Positions 1-7,757 of a stretch of DNA of 64,000 bases are shown one piece after another. A program made the position numbers and the translations under genes. The DNA comes from Streptomyces clavifer (GTDB lineage Bacteria; Actinomycetota; Actinomycetes; Streptomycetales; Streptomycetaceae). Location of the stretch: the NCBI GenBank assembly GCA_014651175.1, contig BMWJ01000006.1:186001-250000 (forward strand). The letters run 5' to 3'. Numbering within the stretch: position 1 is the stretch's first letter; each line of letters begins with the position of its first letter. The notes under the pieces were generated by a model. The model saw only the letters and a list, made by a program, of their open reading frames with translations. It was not told where the DNA came from and searched no databases.

Positions 1-818
1 CGGACTCCGAGGCCGCGGATGAAGTCGCCGCTCGGCTTGCCGGGTTCCTGGGTGCCGTCGTAGGTGATGGTGTGCACCATGCGGAAGGAGTCGGCGCCCG
101 CGTAGAAGTAGAAGCGTACGGAGAAGGGCATCCAGGAGCGGGAGCCCTTGCGGTGCTTGCCGTCGATACGGACGACGGCGCGGACCGGGCCGTCCTGTTC
201 GATCGCGGCCTCGTCGATGACGCTCTCGAAGCGCTCGTACTTCTCGTTGCCCTGGTCGCCGTCCTCGATCTCGTTCTGGCGCAGCAGGACGAGCCGGCCG
301 TTGCCGGCGATCTCGGTGGAGCCCCGCGTGACGGTCTTGACGAGGGCGGAGCCGTTCGTGCCGAGCCTGACGGTGATCACCCCGGTGGAGACGGTGATGG
401 TGCCGCCCGAACGGGTGACGTCGACCTTGTTCCGCGGGGCGGCGGGGGTACCGGCGGTGAGCGCGAACTTCTCGGCGGTGACCTCGGGGCCGACCGCGTG
501 GGCGGTCCACTTGAGCGAACCGTCCGGCCAGTAGCCGATGGGCCAGGTCTGCACGGGGACGTCCCTGCCGTCCTCGGTGGCCAGGGCGAAGGTCTGGTTG
601 TCCGTGTACTGCCCCTTGGGCCAGGGCACGCCGAGGGTCGATCCGGGGGCGGCGCCGAGGCCGGCGGACTCCAGCCAGGTGAGGGGGACGGGCTCGGCGG
701 CGCTGTCCGCGCTCTGGGCGGCCGTCGCGGTGGCGGAGCCGAGGGACCAGCTGAGCTGGGCCGCCGCTCCGGCCGCCGCTGCGGCCTTCAGGAGCGTTCT
801 GCGGGGCATTTCGGACAT
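1..818 (-). CDS. Tat-exported YetA-like (exo-rhamnogalacturonan lyase family) protein, N-terminal part
   Basis: The first 272 residues are visible; the gene runs off the left edge of the window. The N-terminus has a twin-arginine signal (PRRTLLKAAAA at residues 5-15, then an Ala-rich stretch), so the protein is probably exported folded. The following beta-rich region (for example VPWPKGQ, WPIGYWPDGSLKWTAHAV, RAVVRIDGKHR) matches my memory of the RIFT-barrel N-terminal domain of YetA/PcRGLX-type proteins, which act on rhamnogalacturonan. It is the last visible gene of the minus-strand sugar operon, after a YesL-like gene and two permeases, as in the Bacillus yes/yet locus. The ATG at 818 was chosen because the Tat motif follows at once. 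Enzymatic activity is inferred from family and context; the catalytic part is not in view. Confidence 0.75.
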   Translation of the reverse strand, partial: MSEMPRRTLLKAAAAAGAAAQLSWSLGSATATAAQSADSAAEPVPLTWLESAGLGAAPGSTLGVPWPKGQYTDNQTFALATEDGRDVPVQTWPIGYWPDGSLKWTAHAVGPEVTAEKFALTAGTPAAPRNKVDVTRSGGTITVSTGVITVRLGTNGSALVKTVTRGSTEIAGNGRLVLLRQNEIEDGDQGNEKYERFESVIDEAAIEQDGPVRAVVRIDGKHRKGSRSWMPFSVRFYFYAGADSFRMVHTITYDGTQEPGKPSGDFIRGLGV

Positions 819-871
819 GGTTGTACCTCTCTCCGTGCACATCGGGGACATCGAGGAGGTGGTGCGAGGGG

Positions 872-1462
872 TCAGCGGGCGAGCCGCCGTGCCTCCACGG
901 CGGTGGCGGCGGCTGCGACGGCCCCCACGACGGGTACGGCCAGGGGCAGCACCAGGGCCCCGGAGAGCACGACGACGGCCATCCCGCAGACCAGCAGGAG
1001 CGAGCCGGCCGGGTCGCGGACCGTGTGCCGGCCGGCGTCGGCCAGGAGCGGGCGCCAGGCGGCGCCGGGCTCCCAGCACGCGGCGGCGCGGACCACGGCG
1101 ACCAGGTATCCGATCAGGGCGAGGATGCCGATGGCCCCCACGAACGGGCCGCCGGGCAGCCCGGCCCGTACCGCTGCCAGGTCCAGCCACAGCAGGGCTC
1201 CGGCGGCCCCTACGGAGACGCCGACGAGCCAGCCGCCGCGGGCCGCGGCGAGGGCGTCGGCGGCGAACTCCCGCAGGCCGCCGCGCTCGCCGGCCAGATG
1301 GCGGCGCAGGTGCCGGGTGCCCGCGGCGAAGGCCGCGGGGAACGTGAGGAGCGGCAGCGCCGCGACGGCGATCCACACGCCGGTGAGCAGGCATTCGGAG
1401 AACAGGCCGAAGCGGTCCATGACGTGCGAACGCCGGTTCGCGGTGCGGGTCTTCGTCGTCAC
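872..1462 (-). CDS. YesL/DUF624-like integral membrane protein
   Basis: This is a 196-residue, strongly hydrophobic protein with about four to five membrane segments (for example the stretch after FSECLLTGVW, and LLLVCGMAVVVLSGALVLPL near the C-terminus). YesL-family (DUF624) proteins typically sit beside carbohydrate ABC importers, in Bacillus beside the rhamnogalacturonan importer, and their function is not settled. Here the gene lies 8 nt after the second permease and before the YetA-like gene. I chose the GTG at 1462 because a weak GAGG lies about 7 nt upstream; an ATG at 1420 (182 residues) has no visible ribosome binding site but is a real alternative. Family assignment rests on topology and context rather than a clear motif. 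Confidence 0.6.
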   Translation of the reverse strand: MTTKTRTANRRSHVMDRFGLFSECLLTGVWIAVAALPLLTFPAAFAAGTRHLRRHLAGERGGLREFAADALAAARGGWLVGVSVGAAGALLWLDLAAVRAGLPGGPFVGAIGILALIGYLVAVVRAAACWEPGAAWRPLLADAGRHTVRDPAGSLLLVCGMAVVVLSGALVLPLAVPVVGAVAAAATAVEARRLAR

Positions 1463-1470
1463 GGCGCGCC

Positions 1471-2331
1471 TCAGCCCTTCAGGCCGGAGGTGGCCATGCC
1501 GTCGATCAGGTAGCGCTGGAAGGCCAGGAAGAAGGCCAGCACCGGCAGGAGGGCCACCAGCGACATGGCGATCATGCCGCCGTAGTCGGCGACGGCGTCC
1601 TGGTCGATGAACATCTTGAGGCCCATCGACACGGTGTACTTGTCGGGCTCGTTCAGGTAGAGCAGCGGGCCCATGAAGTCGTTCCAGGCGTTGATGAAGG
1701 TGAAGATGGCGCTGGTGATGAGCGCGGGCCGGCAGAGCGGCATGACGATCGACCAGTAGATCCTCAGGTGCCCGCAGCCGTCGAGCCGTGCCGCCTCGTC
1801 GAGCTCCTTGGGCAGGCCGCGCATGAACTGCACCATCAGGAAGACGAAGAAGGCGTCCGTGGCGAGGTACTTGCCGATCAGCAGCGGGGTGAAGGTGTTG
1901 ATCAGCTCCAGCTTCTGGAACAGCACGTACTGCGGGATGATCAGCACGTGGTACGGCAGGAGCAGGGTGCCGATCATGATGGTGAACATGGCGTTGCGGC
2001 CGGCGAAGCGGACCTTGGCGAAGGCGTAGGCCGTCAGCGAGCAGGACAGCACCACCCCGATCACCGAACCGACGGCGATGTACGTCGAGTTCAGGAAGAA
2101 GGTCGAGATCGGGATGTCGGCGATGCCCTCGGTGAGGCGGGTGTAGTTGTCGGTCACCGGGTCGGCCGGGAACAGGTCCAGGGCGCCGATGATGTCGGCG
2201 CTCGGCTTGAACGAGGCGCCGAGCGTCCACACCACGGGGTAGAGGACCACGGCTAGGAGCACCAGGGCTCCGAGGTGCCAGGCGAGCGCGCCGGGGCCCC
2301 GGCGTCGTACAGCAGCTGCCAGGAGACTCAT
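1471..2331 (-). CDS. carbohydrate ABC transporter permease (MalG/YesQ type)
   Basis: This 286-residue inner-membrane permease has about six transmembrane helices. The cytoplasmic EAA loop that contacts the ATPase is clear: EAARLDGCGHLRIYWSIVMP around residue 190. It pairs with the upstream permease and lipoprotein to form a CUT1-type sugar importer. No ATPase gene is present, as is usual in Streptomyces, where the shared ATPase MsiK commonly energises such systems; that partner is inferred. Its ATG overlaps the stop codon of the preceding permease by 4 nt (2328-2331), so the two are probably translationally coupled. The substrate is inferred to be a rhamnogalacturonan-derived oligosaccharide from the YesL-like and YetA-like neighbours. 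Confidence 0.9.
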   Translation of the reverse strand: MSLLAAAVRRRGPGALAWHLGALVLLAVVLYPVVWTLGASFKPSADIIGALDLFPADPVTDNYTRLTEGIADIPISTFFLNSTYIAVGSVIGVVLSCSLTAYAFAKVRFAGRNAMFTIMIGTLLLPYHVLIIPQYVLFQKLELINTFTPLLIGKYLATDAFFVFLMVQFMRGLPKELDEAARLDGCGHLRIYWSIVMPLCRPALITSAIFTFINAWNDFMGPLLYLNEPDKYTVSMGLKMFIDQDAVADYGGMIAMSLVALLPVLAFFLAFQRYLIDGMATSGLKG

Positions 2332-3320
2332 CGGCCGCCCTCCTCGTAGTGCACCCAGCGCTTCTGGGACCAGAACAGCACGGCGGTGACCAGGCCCACA
2401 GCGACGAGCAGCAGCCATCCCATGGCGGAGGCGAAGCCCATGCGGCTGTTCACGAAGCCCTGGTCGTACAGGTAACAGGTGTAGACGAGCGTCGCGTCGG
2501 CCGGTCCGCAGGAGCCGTTGCTGACGATGTAGGCCGAGCCGAAGATCTGGAAGGAGTGAATGGTCTCCAGCAGGACGTTGAAGAACAGCACGGGCGAGAT
2601 CATCGGAAGGGTGATGTGGAAGAACCTGCGCCAGCGGCCGGCTCCGTCCACCTCGGCCGCCTCGTACAGCTCCCTCGGGACCTGCTTGAGGCCGGCCAGG
2701 AAGATGACCATCGGGGCGCCGAACTGCCAGACGGTGAGGGCGACCAGCGCGTAGATGATCATCTCGGGGTCGCCGATCCAGCCACCGGTCTCGACGCCGA
2801 ACAGTTTCTGCGTACGGTCGACGACCGCGTCGTCCGAGAACAGCGCGCGCCAGACGATGGCGGCGGAGACGCTCGCGCCGATCAGCGACGGGGCGTAGAA
2901 GGCCGCCCGGTAGAAGGACTGGCCCCACCGCTTCTGTGCGAGCAGCATGGCGACGGCGAGAGCCGCGGCCAGTTTGACCGGGGTGCCGATCAGGACGTAC
3001 CAGGAGGTGACCTCGACGGACTGGCGCCACCGGGGGTCGGCGAACATGTCGGTGAAGTTCTGCAGGCCGACCCAGCGGGGCGCGTCGAACAGGTTGTACT
3101 CGGTGAACGAGAGGTACAGCGAGAACACCATGGGTCCGGCGATCAGGAACAGGAAGCCCGCGATCCAGGGCGACATGAACAGGTAGCCGGCCAGGTTGTC
3201 ACTGCGGCCGGGCCGCTTCGGCCCGACGGGTGGCGCGCCGTCTCCGGGACCGTTCCGCCGCCCGGCGGAACGGTCGCTCCCGGAGGCGCGGGCGCCCGGG
3301 GAGGTCTGGATGTGAGTCAC
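2328..3320 (-). CDS. carbohydrate ABC transporter permease (MalF/YesP type)
   Basis: This 330-residue permease has six predicted transmembrane helices preceded by a hydrophilic N-terminal tail of about 42 residues rich in Gly, Pro and Arg. The first helix begins near LAGYLFMSPWIAGFLFL. The EAA loop reads EAAEVDGAGRWRRFFHITLP near residue 225. It forms the heterodimeric channel with the following permease (4-nt overlap). Its start lies 10 nt after the stop of the binding-protein gene, which supports one transcript. Confidence 0.9.
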   Translation of the reverse strand: MTHIQTSPGARASGSDRSAGRRNGPGDGAPPVGPKRPGRSDNLAGYLFMSPWIAGFLFLIAGPMVFSLYLSFTEYNLFDAPRWVGLQNFTDMFADPRWRQSVEVTSWYVLIGTPVKLAAALAVAMLLAQKRWGQSFYRAAFYAPSLIGASVSAAIVWRALFSDDAVVDRTQKLFGVETGGWIGDPEMIIYALVALTVWQFGAPMVIFLAGLKQVPRELYEAAEVDGAGRWRRFFHITLPMISPVLFFNVLLETIHSFQIFGSAYIVSNGSCGPADATLVYTCYLYDQGFVNSRMGFASAMGWLLLVAVGLVTAVLFWSQKRWVHYEEGGR

Positions 3321-3330
3321 CGCGTTCCCC

Positions 3331-4617
3331 TCAGTTCGAGCCGAGGGCGGTCTTCGCCTCGGAGAAGAACTGCTTCACGGAGTCCTTCGGCGAGGCCTTG
3401 CCCAGGGACAGGTCACCGGCGATGCGCAGGAAGGCCGCCTCGATCACGTCCGCACCGGCGGGGTGCGGGGTGATGGGCTCCAGGACACCCGCTTCGGCGA
3501 TCGCGGTCTCGTACGCCTCGATGGCCTTGCTGGGCGCGTCGGTGGGCCGGTACGCCTCGAACTGGGCTGTGGTGGCGGGCACTCCGCGGTCGTAGCCCAT
3601 GATGCGGGCGACTTCGGGCTCGTGCGTCATGAAGCCGATGAAGGTCGCGACCTCGGCGGGGTGCTTGGTGCGGGCGGAGCCGCTGAGCATCAGGGACCCG
3701 AGGTACTGGCCGGTGCGCTTTCCGTCGGTGCTGGGGATGGGGGCGAGCCCGTAGCGGCTCTTGCCCTCCGCGCTGTAGCGGATGGAGAAGTTGTCCCAGG
3801 TGAACTCCCCGGAGGCCATTCCCCGGGCGAGTGCGGAGGCGGGCTTGATCTGTTCGACCTTCTTGGGATCGGCGTAGATGCCGGACTTCACCCGGGCGAG
3901 GGCCTCGGTCCAGTACGGCAGCAGCTCGGCCTCGCCGAAGCCCATGCCGTCCTCGGTGAAGAAGGCCTTGCCGTTCTGGCGGAGGATCAGGTCGTACAGG
4001 TACATCACACCGTGCGGCCCGACATCACCGGCGACCTTCTGGCCGTCCCGGATCTTCTCCATGCCCGCGTACCACTCGTCCCAGGTCCAGCCGGTCTCCG
4101 GGGTGATCCCCGCCTTCTCGTAGACCGCCTGGTCGATGACCAGGGCCATCGAGTTGCTGCCGACCGGCACGCCGAGCAGCTTGCCGTCGATGTCCGCGAA
4201 CTTCTCCAGACCGGCACGGAAGCCGTCGAGGCTGAGGTTGCCCTTCTCCACCTGGGGGCTGAGGTCGAGGAGCACGTTCTTCGCCTCGTACTTGCGCAGG
4301 AACGTCACGGCGTTCTGGATGACGTCGGGCGGGTTGCCGCCGGCGGCCTGCGTGTTGAACTTCTTCCAGAAGTCCGGGTACTGCTGGAAGTCCGTCTTGA
4401 CCTTGATCTTCGGGTGCTTCTTCTCGAAGAGGGTGACGCACTGCTGGATCTTCTTCGCCCGGTCGTCGGCTCCCCACCAGGAGTGCCTGATCGTGACGGG
4501 ACCTCCGGAACCGCTGCCGCCGGAGCCGCAGCCGGCCGCGGTCAGCCCGAGACCGGCCGCCGAGAAGCCTGCCAGCTTCAGCATCTGCCGCCGGTCGATG
4601 CCGTTGTTCCGAGACAT
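3331..4617 (-). CDS. extracellular sugar-binding lipoprotein (YesO-like) of ABC importer
   Basis: This 428-residue family-1 extracellular solute-binding protein heads the importer operon. The signal sequence combines a Tat-like DRRQMLKLAG with the lipobox LTAAGC, so Cys30 should be lipidated and anchor the protein to the outer face of the membrane. The mature part starts with a Gly/Ser linker and then VTIRHSWWGADDRAK, typical of sugar-binding proteins. It captures the oligosaccharide for the two downstream permeases. The start at 4617 is fixed by the signal peptide. Two LacI-type palindromic elements lie 24-48 nt upstream, so repression in the absence of the sugar is likely. Confidence 0.9.
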   Translation of the reverse strand: MSRNNGIDRRQMLKLAGFSAAGLGLTAAGCGSGGSGSGGPVTIRHSWWGADDRAKKIQQCVTLFEKKHPKIKVKTDFQQYPDFWKKFNTQAAGGNPPDVIQNAVTFLRKYEAKNVLLDLSPQVEKGNLSLDGFRAGLEKFADIDGKLLGVPVGSNSMALVIDQAVYEKAGITPETGWTWDEWYAGMEKIRDGQKVAGDVGPHGVMYLYDLILRQNGKAFFTEDGMGFGEAELLPYWTEALARVKSGIYADPKKVEQIKPASALARGMASGEFTWDNFSIRYSAEGKSRYGLAPIPSTDGKRTGQYLGSLMLSGSARTKHPAEVATFIGFMTHEPEVARIMGYDRGVPATTAQFEAYRPTDAPSKAIEAYETAIAEAGVLEPITPHPAGADVIEAAFLRIAGDLSLGKASPKDSVKQFFSEAKTALGSN

Positions 4618-4640
4618 AGCTCGCCCCCACCATTCGCGAT

Positions 4641-4664
4641 TGAATCGTTTTAGAAAGCGCTTGC
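4641..4664. promoter_or_regulatory. LacI-family operator candidates upstream of the sugar importer operon
   Basis: Two adjacent elements are visible. TGAATCGTTTTA (4641-4652) matches the TGAATYGWTTYA motif also found upstream of the lacI-like gene. GAAAGCGCTTGC (4653-4664) has a perfect AAGCGCTT core around a central CG, the classical LacI/cre geometry. They sit 24-47 nt upstream of the binding-protein ATG, where a repressor would block transcription. Binding is inferred. Confidence 0.6.
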
Positions 4665-4780
4665 TGGGTCAAAGTAAGGAGCGGCACCGGGCGCGTCAAC
4701 GGTTAGGACGAAATTTCGGTGGCCTGACGACGGGCCGAACACTCGGCGCGGGCAGCGGCTCGGGGCGCACATGGAAACGC

Positions 4781-4819
4781 CGATGGCCCGGAAGCTTCTC
4801 AGAAGCTTCCGGGCCATCG
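4781..4819 (-). terminator. very strong hairpin downstream of tRNA-Val(CAC)
   Basis: A perfect 19-bp inverted repeat has a single-base centre (arms 4781-4799 and 4801-4819, core GGAAGCTTCT/AGAAGCTTCC). It begins 9 nt after the tRNA 3' end and probably terminates its transcript. There is no U-tract. Confidence 0.7.
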
Positions 4820-4828
4820 GTCCGGGGT

Positions 4829-4899
4829 GGGCGATACTGGGTTCGAACCAGTGACCTCTTCGGTGTGAACGAAGCGCTCTCCCACTGAGCTAATCGCCC
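4829..4899 (-). tRNA. tRNA-Val (anticodon CAC)
   Basis: A cloverleaf is visible on the minus strand. The acceptor arms GGGCGAT/ATCGCCC pair perfectly, the D arm contains AGCTCAGTGGGAGAGC, the anticodon stem is CTTCG/CGAAG with loop TTCACAC (anticodon CAC), and the T arm reads CTGGTTCGAACCCAG. It decodes GTG, the Val codon most used with GTC in this genome. No CCA is encoded. Confidence 0.95.
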
Positions 4900-4964
4900 C
4901 GGCGCACCGCAAACATTACCCCATGTCAGCGGTGCGTCCGGACCACTGGCGGGTCAGCGCCGGG

Positions 4965-5420
4965 TCACTGCTCGATCTTCCAGGGCATCGCGATGCCGAA
5001 CTTCCAGACGTAGATCCCGACCAGCACCGCGATGATCACGAGCCCCAGCGTGGTGAGGATGATGTTGCGTCGCCGGACCTTGGGATCGAGGGCCCTCTGG
5101 GCGGCCTCGGTGACCTTGCGCCTGGTCCAGCGCAGGACGAGCTGCGCCCAGACGAACTCCGTCGCCCAGATCGCCATGCCGCCGAAGATCACCAGCCACC
5201 CGGGACCGGGCAGCGGCAGCATCACGATGCCCGCCCCGACCACGGCGAGGCCGACGATGAAGATCCCGACCTGCCAGCTCAGATGGAGAACCCGGGACGC
5301 CCGGATGAACCCGGGCGCCCGAGACCCCAGCTCGCGCTCGGCCTTCGACCCGTCCCCCGCAGCGGAGACAGGGGCCACCGTCGCGGCGACCCCTTTCCGC
5401 TCGTCACTCTCCGCGTTCAT
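4965..5420 (-). CDS. TIGR02611-family transmembrane protein (PGPGW motif)
   Basis: This 151-residue membrane protein has a charged N-terminal tail, then two closely spaced hydrophobic helices linked by the family hallmark PLPGPGWLVIFGG (about residues 88-100). A basic stretch (TRRKVTEAAQRALDPKVRRRN) and a third C-terminal helix (LTTLGLVIIAVLVGIYVW) follow. The family is widespread in actinobacteria and its function is unknown. It is a single-gene unit whose 5' end faces ssgB, with 189 nt between them. The ATG at 5420 is the only sensible start. Confidence 0.85.
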   Translation of the reverse strand: MNAESDERKGVAATVAPVSAAGDGSKAERELGSRAPGFIRASRVLHLSWQVGIFIVGLAVVGAGIVMLPLPGPGWLVIFGGMAIWATEFVWAQLVLRWTRRKVTEAAQRALDPKVRRRNIILTTLGLVIIAVLVGIYVWKFGIAMPWKIEQ

Positions 5421-5533
5421 GAAGCCAACCTACCCGAACCTCGATCGTCACCGGAATGGACGCATGACCCAAAGTTACACACCCCCGCACGGGCGACCCG
5501 AAGCATCACAAATAGGTCAGAGGGGTTTACAAC

Positions 5534-5548
5534 GCCACCGTAGGTGGC
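5534..5548. promoter_or_regulatory. short inverted repeat in the ssgB upstream region
   Basis: GCCACC-GTA-GGTGGC is a perfect 6-bp inverted repeat 62 nt upstream of the ssgB start, between the divergent ssgB and TIGR02611 genes. A GTTTAC (5525-5530) precedes it and could be a -35-like element of a stress sigma factor. Its role is inferred only from position. Confidence 0.3.
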
Positions 5549-5609
5549 ATGTCGATTTCGCCGACGTGCGAATCCCCGAGCGCACACTGAGCGAAAGGCC
5601 CTGGCGCTT

Positions 5610-6023
5610 ATGAACACCACGGTCAGCTGCGAGCTGCACCTGCGCCTCGTTGTGTCGAGCGAGTCCTCACTGCCTGTACCCGCGGGCCTGCGGTATGCCA
5701 CGGCCGATCCCTATGCCGTGCACGCCACCTTCCACACCGGAGCGGAGGAGACGGTCGAGTGGGTTTTCGCCCGTGACCTCCTTGCCGAGGGGCTGCACCG
5801 GCCCACCGGCACCGGAGACGTCCGCGTCTGGCCATCCCGTAGTCACGGCCAGGGCGTCGTCTGTATCGCACTGAGCTCCCCGGAGGGCGAAGCCCTGCTG
5901 GAAGCCCCGGCCAGGGCCCTGGAGTCGTTCCTGAAGAGGACCGACGCCGCGGTCCCGCCCGGCACCGAGCACCGTCACTTCGACCTCGATACGGAGCTCT
6001 CGCACATCCTGGCCGAGAGCTGA
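5610..6023 (+). CDS. ssgB: SsgB, sporulation-specific cell-division activator
   Basis: This 137-residue cytoplasmic SsgA-like protein begins MNTTVSCELHLRLVVSSESS and matches SsgB essentially over its whole length as I remember it. SsgB is the most conserved member of the family. In sporulating aerial hyphae it is recruited by SsgA and in turn recruits FtsZ to future septum sites. The ORF is open upstream to 5544, but the ATG at 5610 gives the exact family N-terminus and length; only a weak GAAAGG lies in front. The gene is monocistronic and followed by a hairpin. Its presence is the strongest single clue that the host is a sporulating streptomycete. Confidence 0.97.
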   Translation: MNTTVSCELHLRLVVSSESSLPVPAGLRYATADPYAVHATFHTGAEETVEWVFARDLLAEGLHRPTGTGDVRVWPSRSHGQGVVCIALSSPEGEALLEAPARALESFLKRTDAAVPPGTEHRHFDLDTELSHILAES

Positions 6024-6042
6024 GCCAGGCCCGGAGCTGCGG

Positions 6043-6071
6043 GACGCCGTCCGACTCGGGGAGACGGCGTC
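6043..6071 (+). terminator. hairpin after ssgB
   Basis: GACGCCGTC (6043-6051) and GACGGCGTC (6063-6071) form a perfect 9-bp stem with an 11-nt loop, starting 20 nt after the ssgB stop codon. There is no clear U-tract, as is common in Streptomyces. Confidence 0.5.
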
Positions 6072-6180
6072 ACGCGGACAACCTCATACGGCAGGAACCG
6101 GCGCCGTCGCCGCGGAACCCACCGCGGCGACGGCGTCGGCGCGCGCACCGGCGGCAGCCGAGGCCCCGCGTCCCGCCCGC

Positions 6181-6236
6181 CTGCCACCTGTCACCTGCCA
6201 CCTGCCACCTGCGACCTGCGACCTGCGACCTGCGAG
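6181..6236. repeat. tandem heptamer repeat, about 8 copies of CTGYSAC
   Basis: Eight consecutive 7-nt units read CTGCCAC, CTGTCAC, CTGCCAC (twice), CTGCGAC (three times) and CTGCGAG. The first half is CTGCCAC-like and the second half CTGCGAC-like, which suggests stepwise slippage. It lies between ssgB and the CGNR gene and outside any credible coding frame. Confidence 0.85.
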
Positions 6237-6700
6237 CCGACACCCTCGCGGCTCCGGCCCCATGGCCTCGCAGCCCTCGGCCTCGCGGCCCTGGTGGGGC
6301 GCCTCCCCCACCGCCGACGCCACGGCCCCTCCACGACGTGGCGCCCGCGTCGGCCGCCTCGCGCTGCGGAGCCCGGCGGTGGCCGGCAACGGCTCGGCAC
6401 CGCGGGCCCCGGCGGGCGGCGACGGGTGCCGTGCCCGGCGGCGGCCGGGTGCCGCAGCTACCGGCGGAACACGGATGCATGCGTCACATACACCTCATCC
6501 GCATCACGGACACCGGGAAGGGCTGCCGGAGCAGCCGCTGAAGCCACCAGGCGGCCGCCTCGGGCTCGCCCGGCGGACCTCCTCGGCGAAGTGCCACCCC
6601 CTCCGCCGTGAGCCCGCACCGGGCCCTGAGCGCGTTCGCGAGCCAGTAGAGTCAGCCCGCATCGGTGGACACCCGTCCGCCGGAGGCCAGGGAGCGAAGC

Positions 6701-7258
6701 GTGCTGATCCCACACGACACCCGGATCGCCCTCGACACGGTGGTCGATCTGGTGAACACCGCACCGGAGAGCGAGCCGGGTGACGGGCTCGCCGACACAG
6801 GGGCGCTCTACGCCTTCGCGGAACGCCACCTCATCAGCGGCGTCGGTGTGCTCGGAGAGAAGGACCTGCGCGCCGTACAGGACGTACGGAGCCGGTTCGC
6901 GGAGATATTCGCGGCGCCCGACGCCCGCACCGCCGCCGACCTCGTCAACGGACTGGTGGCCGCCGCGGGCACCACCCCGCAGCTCACCAACCATGACGGC
7001 TACGACTGGCACGTCCACTACTTCGCACCGGACGCCTCGATCGCGGACCACCTCGCGGCCGACTGCGGCATGGCCCTGGCCTTCATCGTCGTGGCCGGCG
7101 AGCAGGAACGGCTGCGGCGGTGCGAGGCGCCGGACTGCCGGCGCGCCTTCGTGGACCTGTCGCGCAACCGCTCCCGCCGCTACTGCTCGAGCCGCACCTG
7201 CGGGAACCGGCTGCACGTCGCCGCGTACCGGGCCCGGCGCAAGGAGGCGGCCGGCTGA
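6701..7258 (+). CDS. CGNR zinc-finger protein with ABATE domain
   Basis: This 185-residue protein begins VLIPHDTRIALDTVVDLVNT, the usual start of the Streptomyces ABATE-domain family. Its C-terminal zinc finger contains CEAPDC and, further on, the eponymous CGNR within SSRTCGNRLHVAAYRARR. Cys pairs before and after the basic LSRNRSRRYC segment would bind zinc, and the tail is strongly basic, so nucleic-acid binding and a regulatory role are likely (inferred). The GTG at 6701 is preceded by GGAG at 10 nt and gives the family N-terminus; an in-frame ATG at 6665 would add 12 residues that do not fit. The gene stands alone. Confidence 0.88.
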   Translation: MLIPHDTRIALDTVVDLVNTAPESEPGDGLADTGALYAFAERHLISGVGVLGEKDLRAVQDVRSRFAEIFAAPDARTAADLVNGLVAAAGTTPQLTNHDGYDWHVHYFAPDASIADHLAADCGMALAFIVVAGEQERLRRCEAPDCRRAFVDLSRNRSRRYCSSRTCGNRLHVAAYRARRKEAAG

Positions 7259-7442
7259 ACGGTCCGCGCGCACGGGTACGCGGGAAGCCGCCGACCGGCC
7301 GAGCACCCGCACGGATCGACGAGGGGCCCGCGGGGATCGGTACAGGTACCCGCGGGGACGGCGGCCGACGGCCCGGCGGGCCCGCGGACGACTCGGGCCG
7401 GGTGCGCGGGCGGTGCCCCGGACCACCGGACACGGTGCCCGG

Positions 7443-7625
7443 TCACAGCAGGAACAGATCATGCAGCGCGGCCATCAGCAGCAGACCGCCGACCACCGTC
7501 AGGAAGATCATCAGGGGTGGCTGGGACAGCGCGAAGAGGCAGCCACGCCGCTCTTCGGCAGGGGATACGGGGGCTTCGCCCCGGGATACGTCCACCATCT
7601 CGTAGTGATCATGACGCAGAGGCAA
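7443..7625 (-). CDS. small putative membrane protein
   Basis: This 60-residue ORF has a charged N-terminal half and one convincing hydrophobic segment at the C-terminus (PPLMIFLTVVGGLLLMAALHD). I do not recognise the family. The single helix ends the protein as in tail-anchored small membrane proteins. A shorter version could start at the internal Met10 (MVDVSRGE). Kept because no better ORF covers the region and the hydrophobic segment is not a typical GC-shadow product. Confidence 0.5.
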   Translation of the reverse strand: MPLRHDHYEMVDVSRGEAPVSPAEERRGCLFALSQPPLMIFLTVVGGLLLMAALHDLFLL

Positions 7626-7757
7626 CCCGGTTGGCGATCAACAGCGCTTTTCACCTGGTGAGTTCACCCCTTGCGGGCTGTTCGGATTCGCTCCGGCGTC
7701 CGGTTCTCCCACACGTATTCGCCTCGGGACTCCACCGGCCGCCCACGGCCCGCCGGG

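Larger units (their letters stand above)
6024..6700. other. 677-bp intergenic region without a convincing gene
   Basis: Open frames here are GC-rich shadows with Pro/Arg/Gly-rich translations and no family resemblance. The region holds the ssgB terminator hairpin and a heptamer tandem repeat at 6181-6236. The rest shows nothing I can name. Confidence 0.6.

Noticed and set aside
4781-4899. Integration site of a mobile element at tRNA-Val(CAC) with its long inverted repeat
   Set aside because: No integrase, no duplicated tRNA 3' end and ordinary core genes on both sides; the repeat is best explained as a terminator.
6181-6236. CRISPR-like array
   Set aside because: Units are only 7 nt and directly adjacent with no spacers, so it is a simple tandem repeat.
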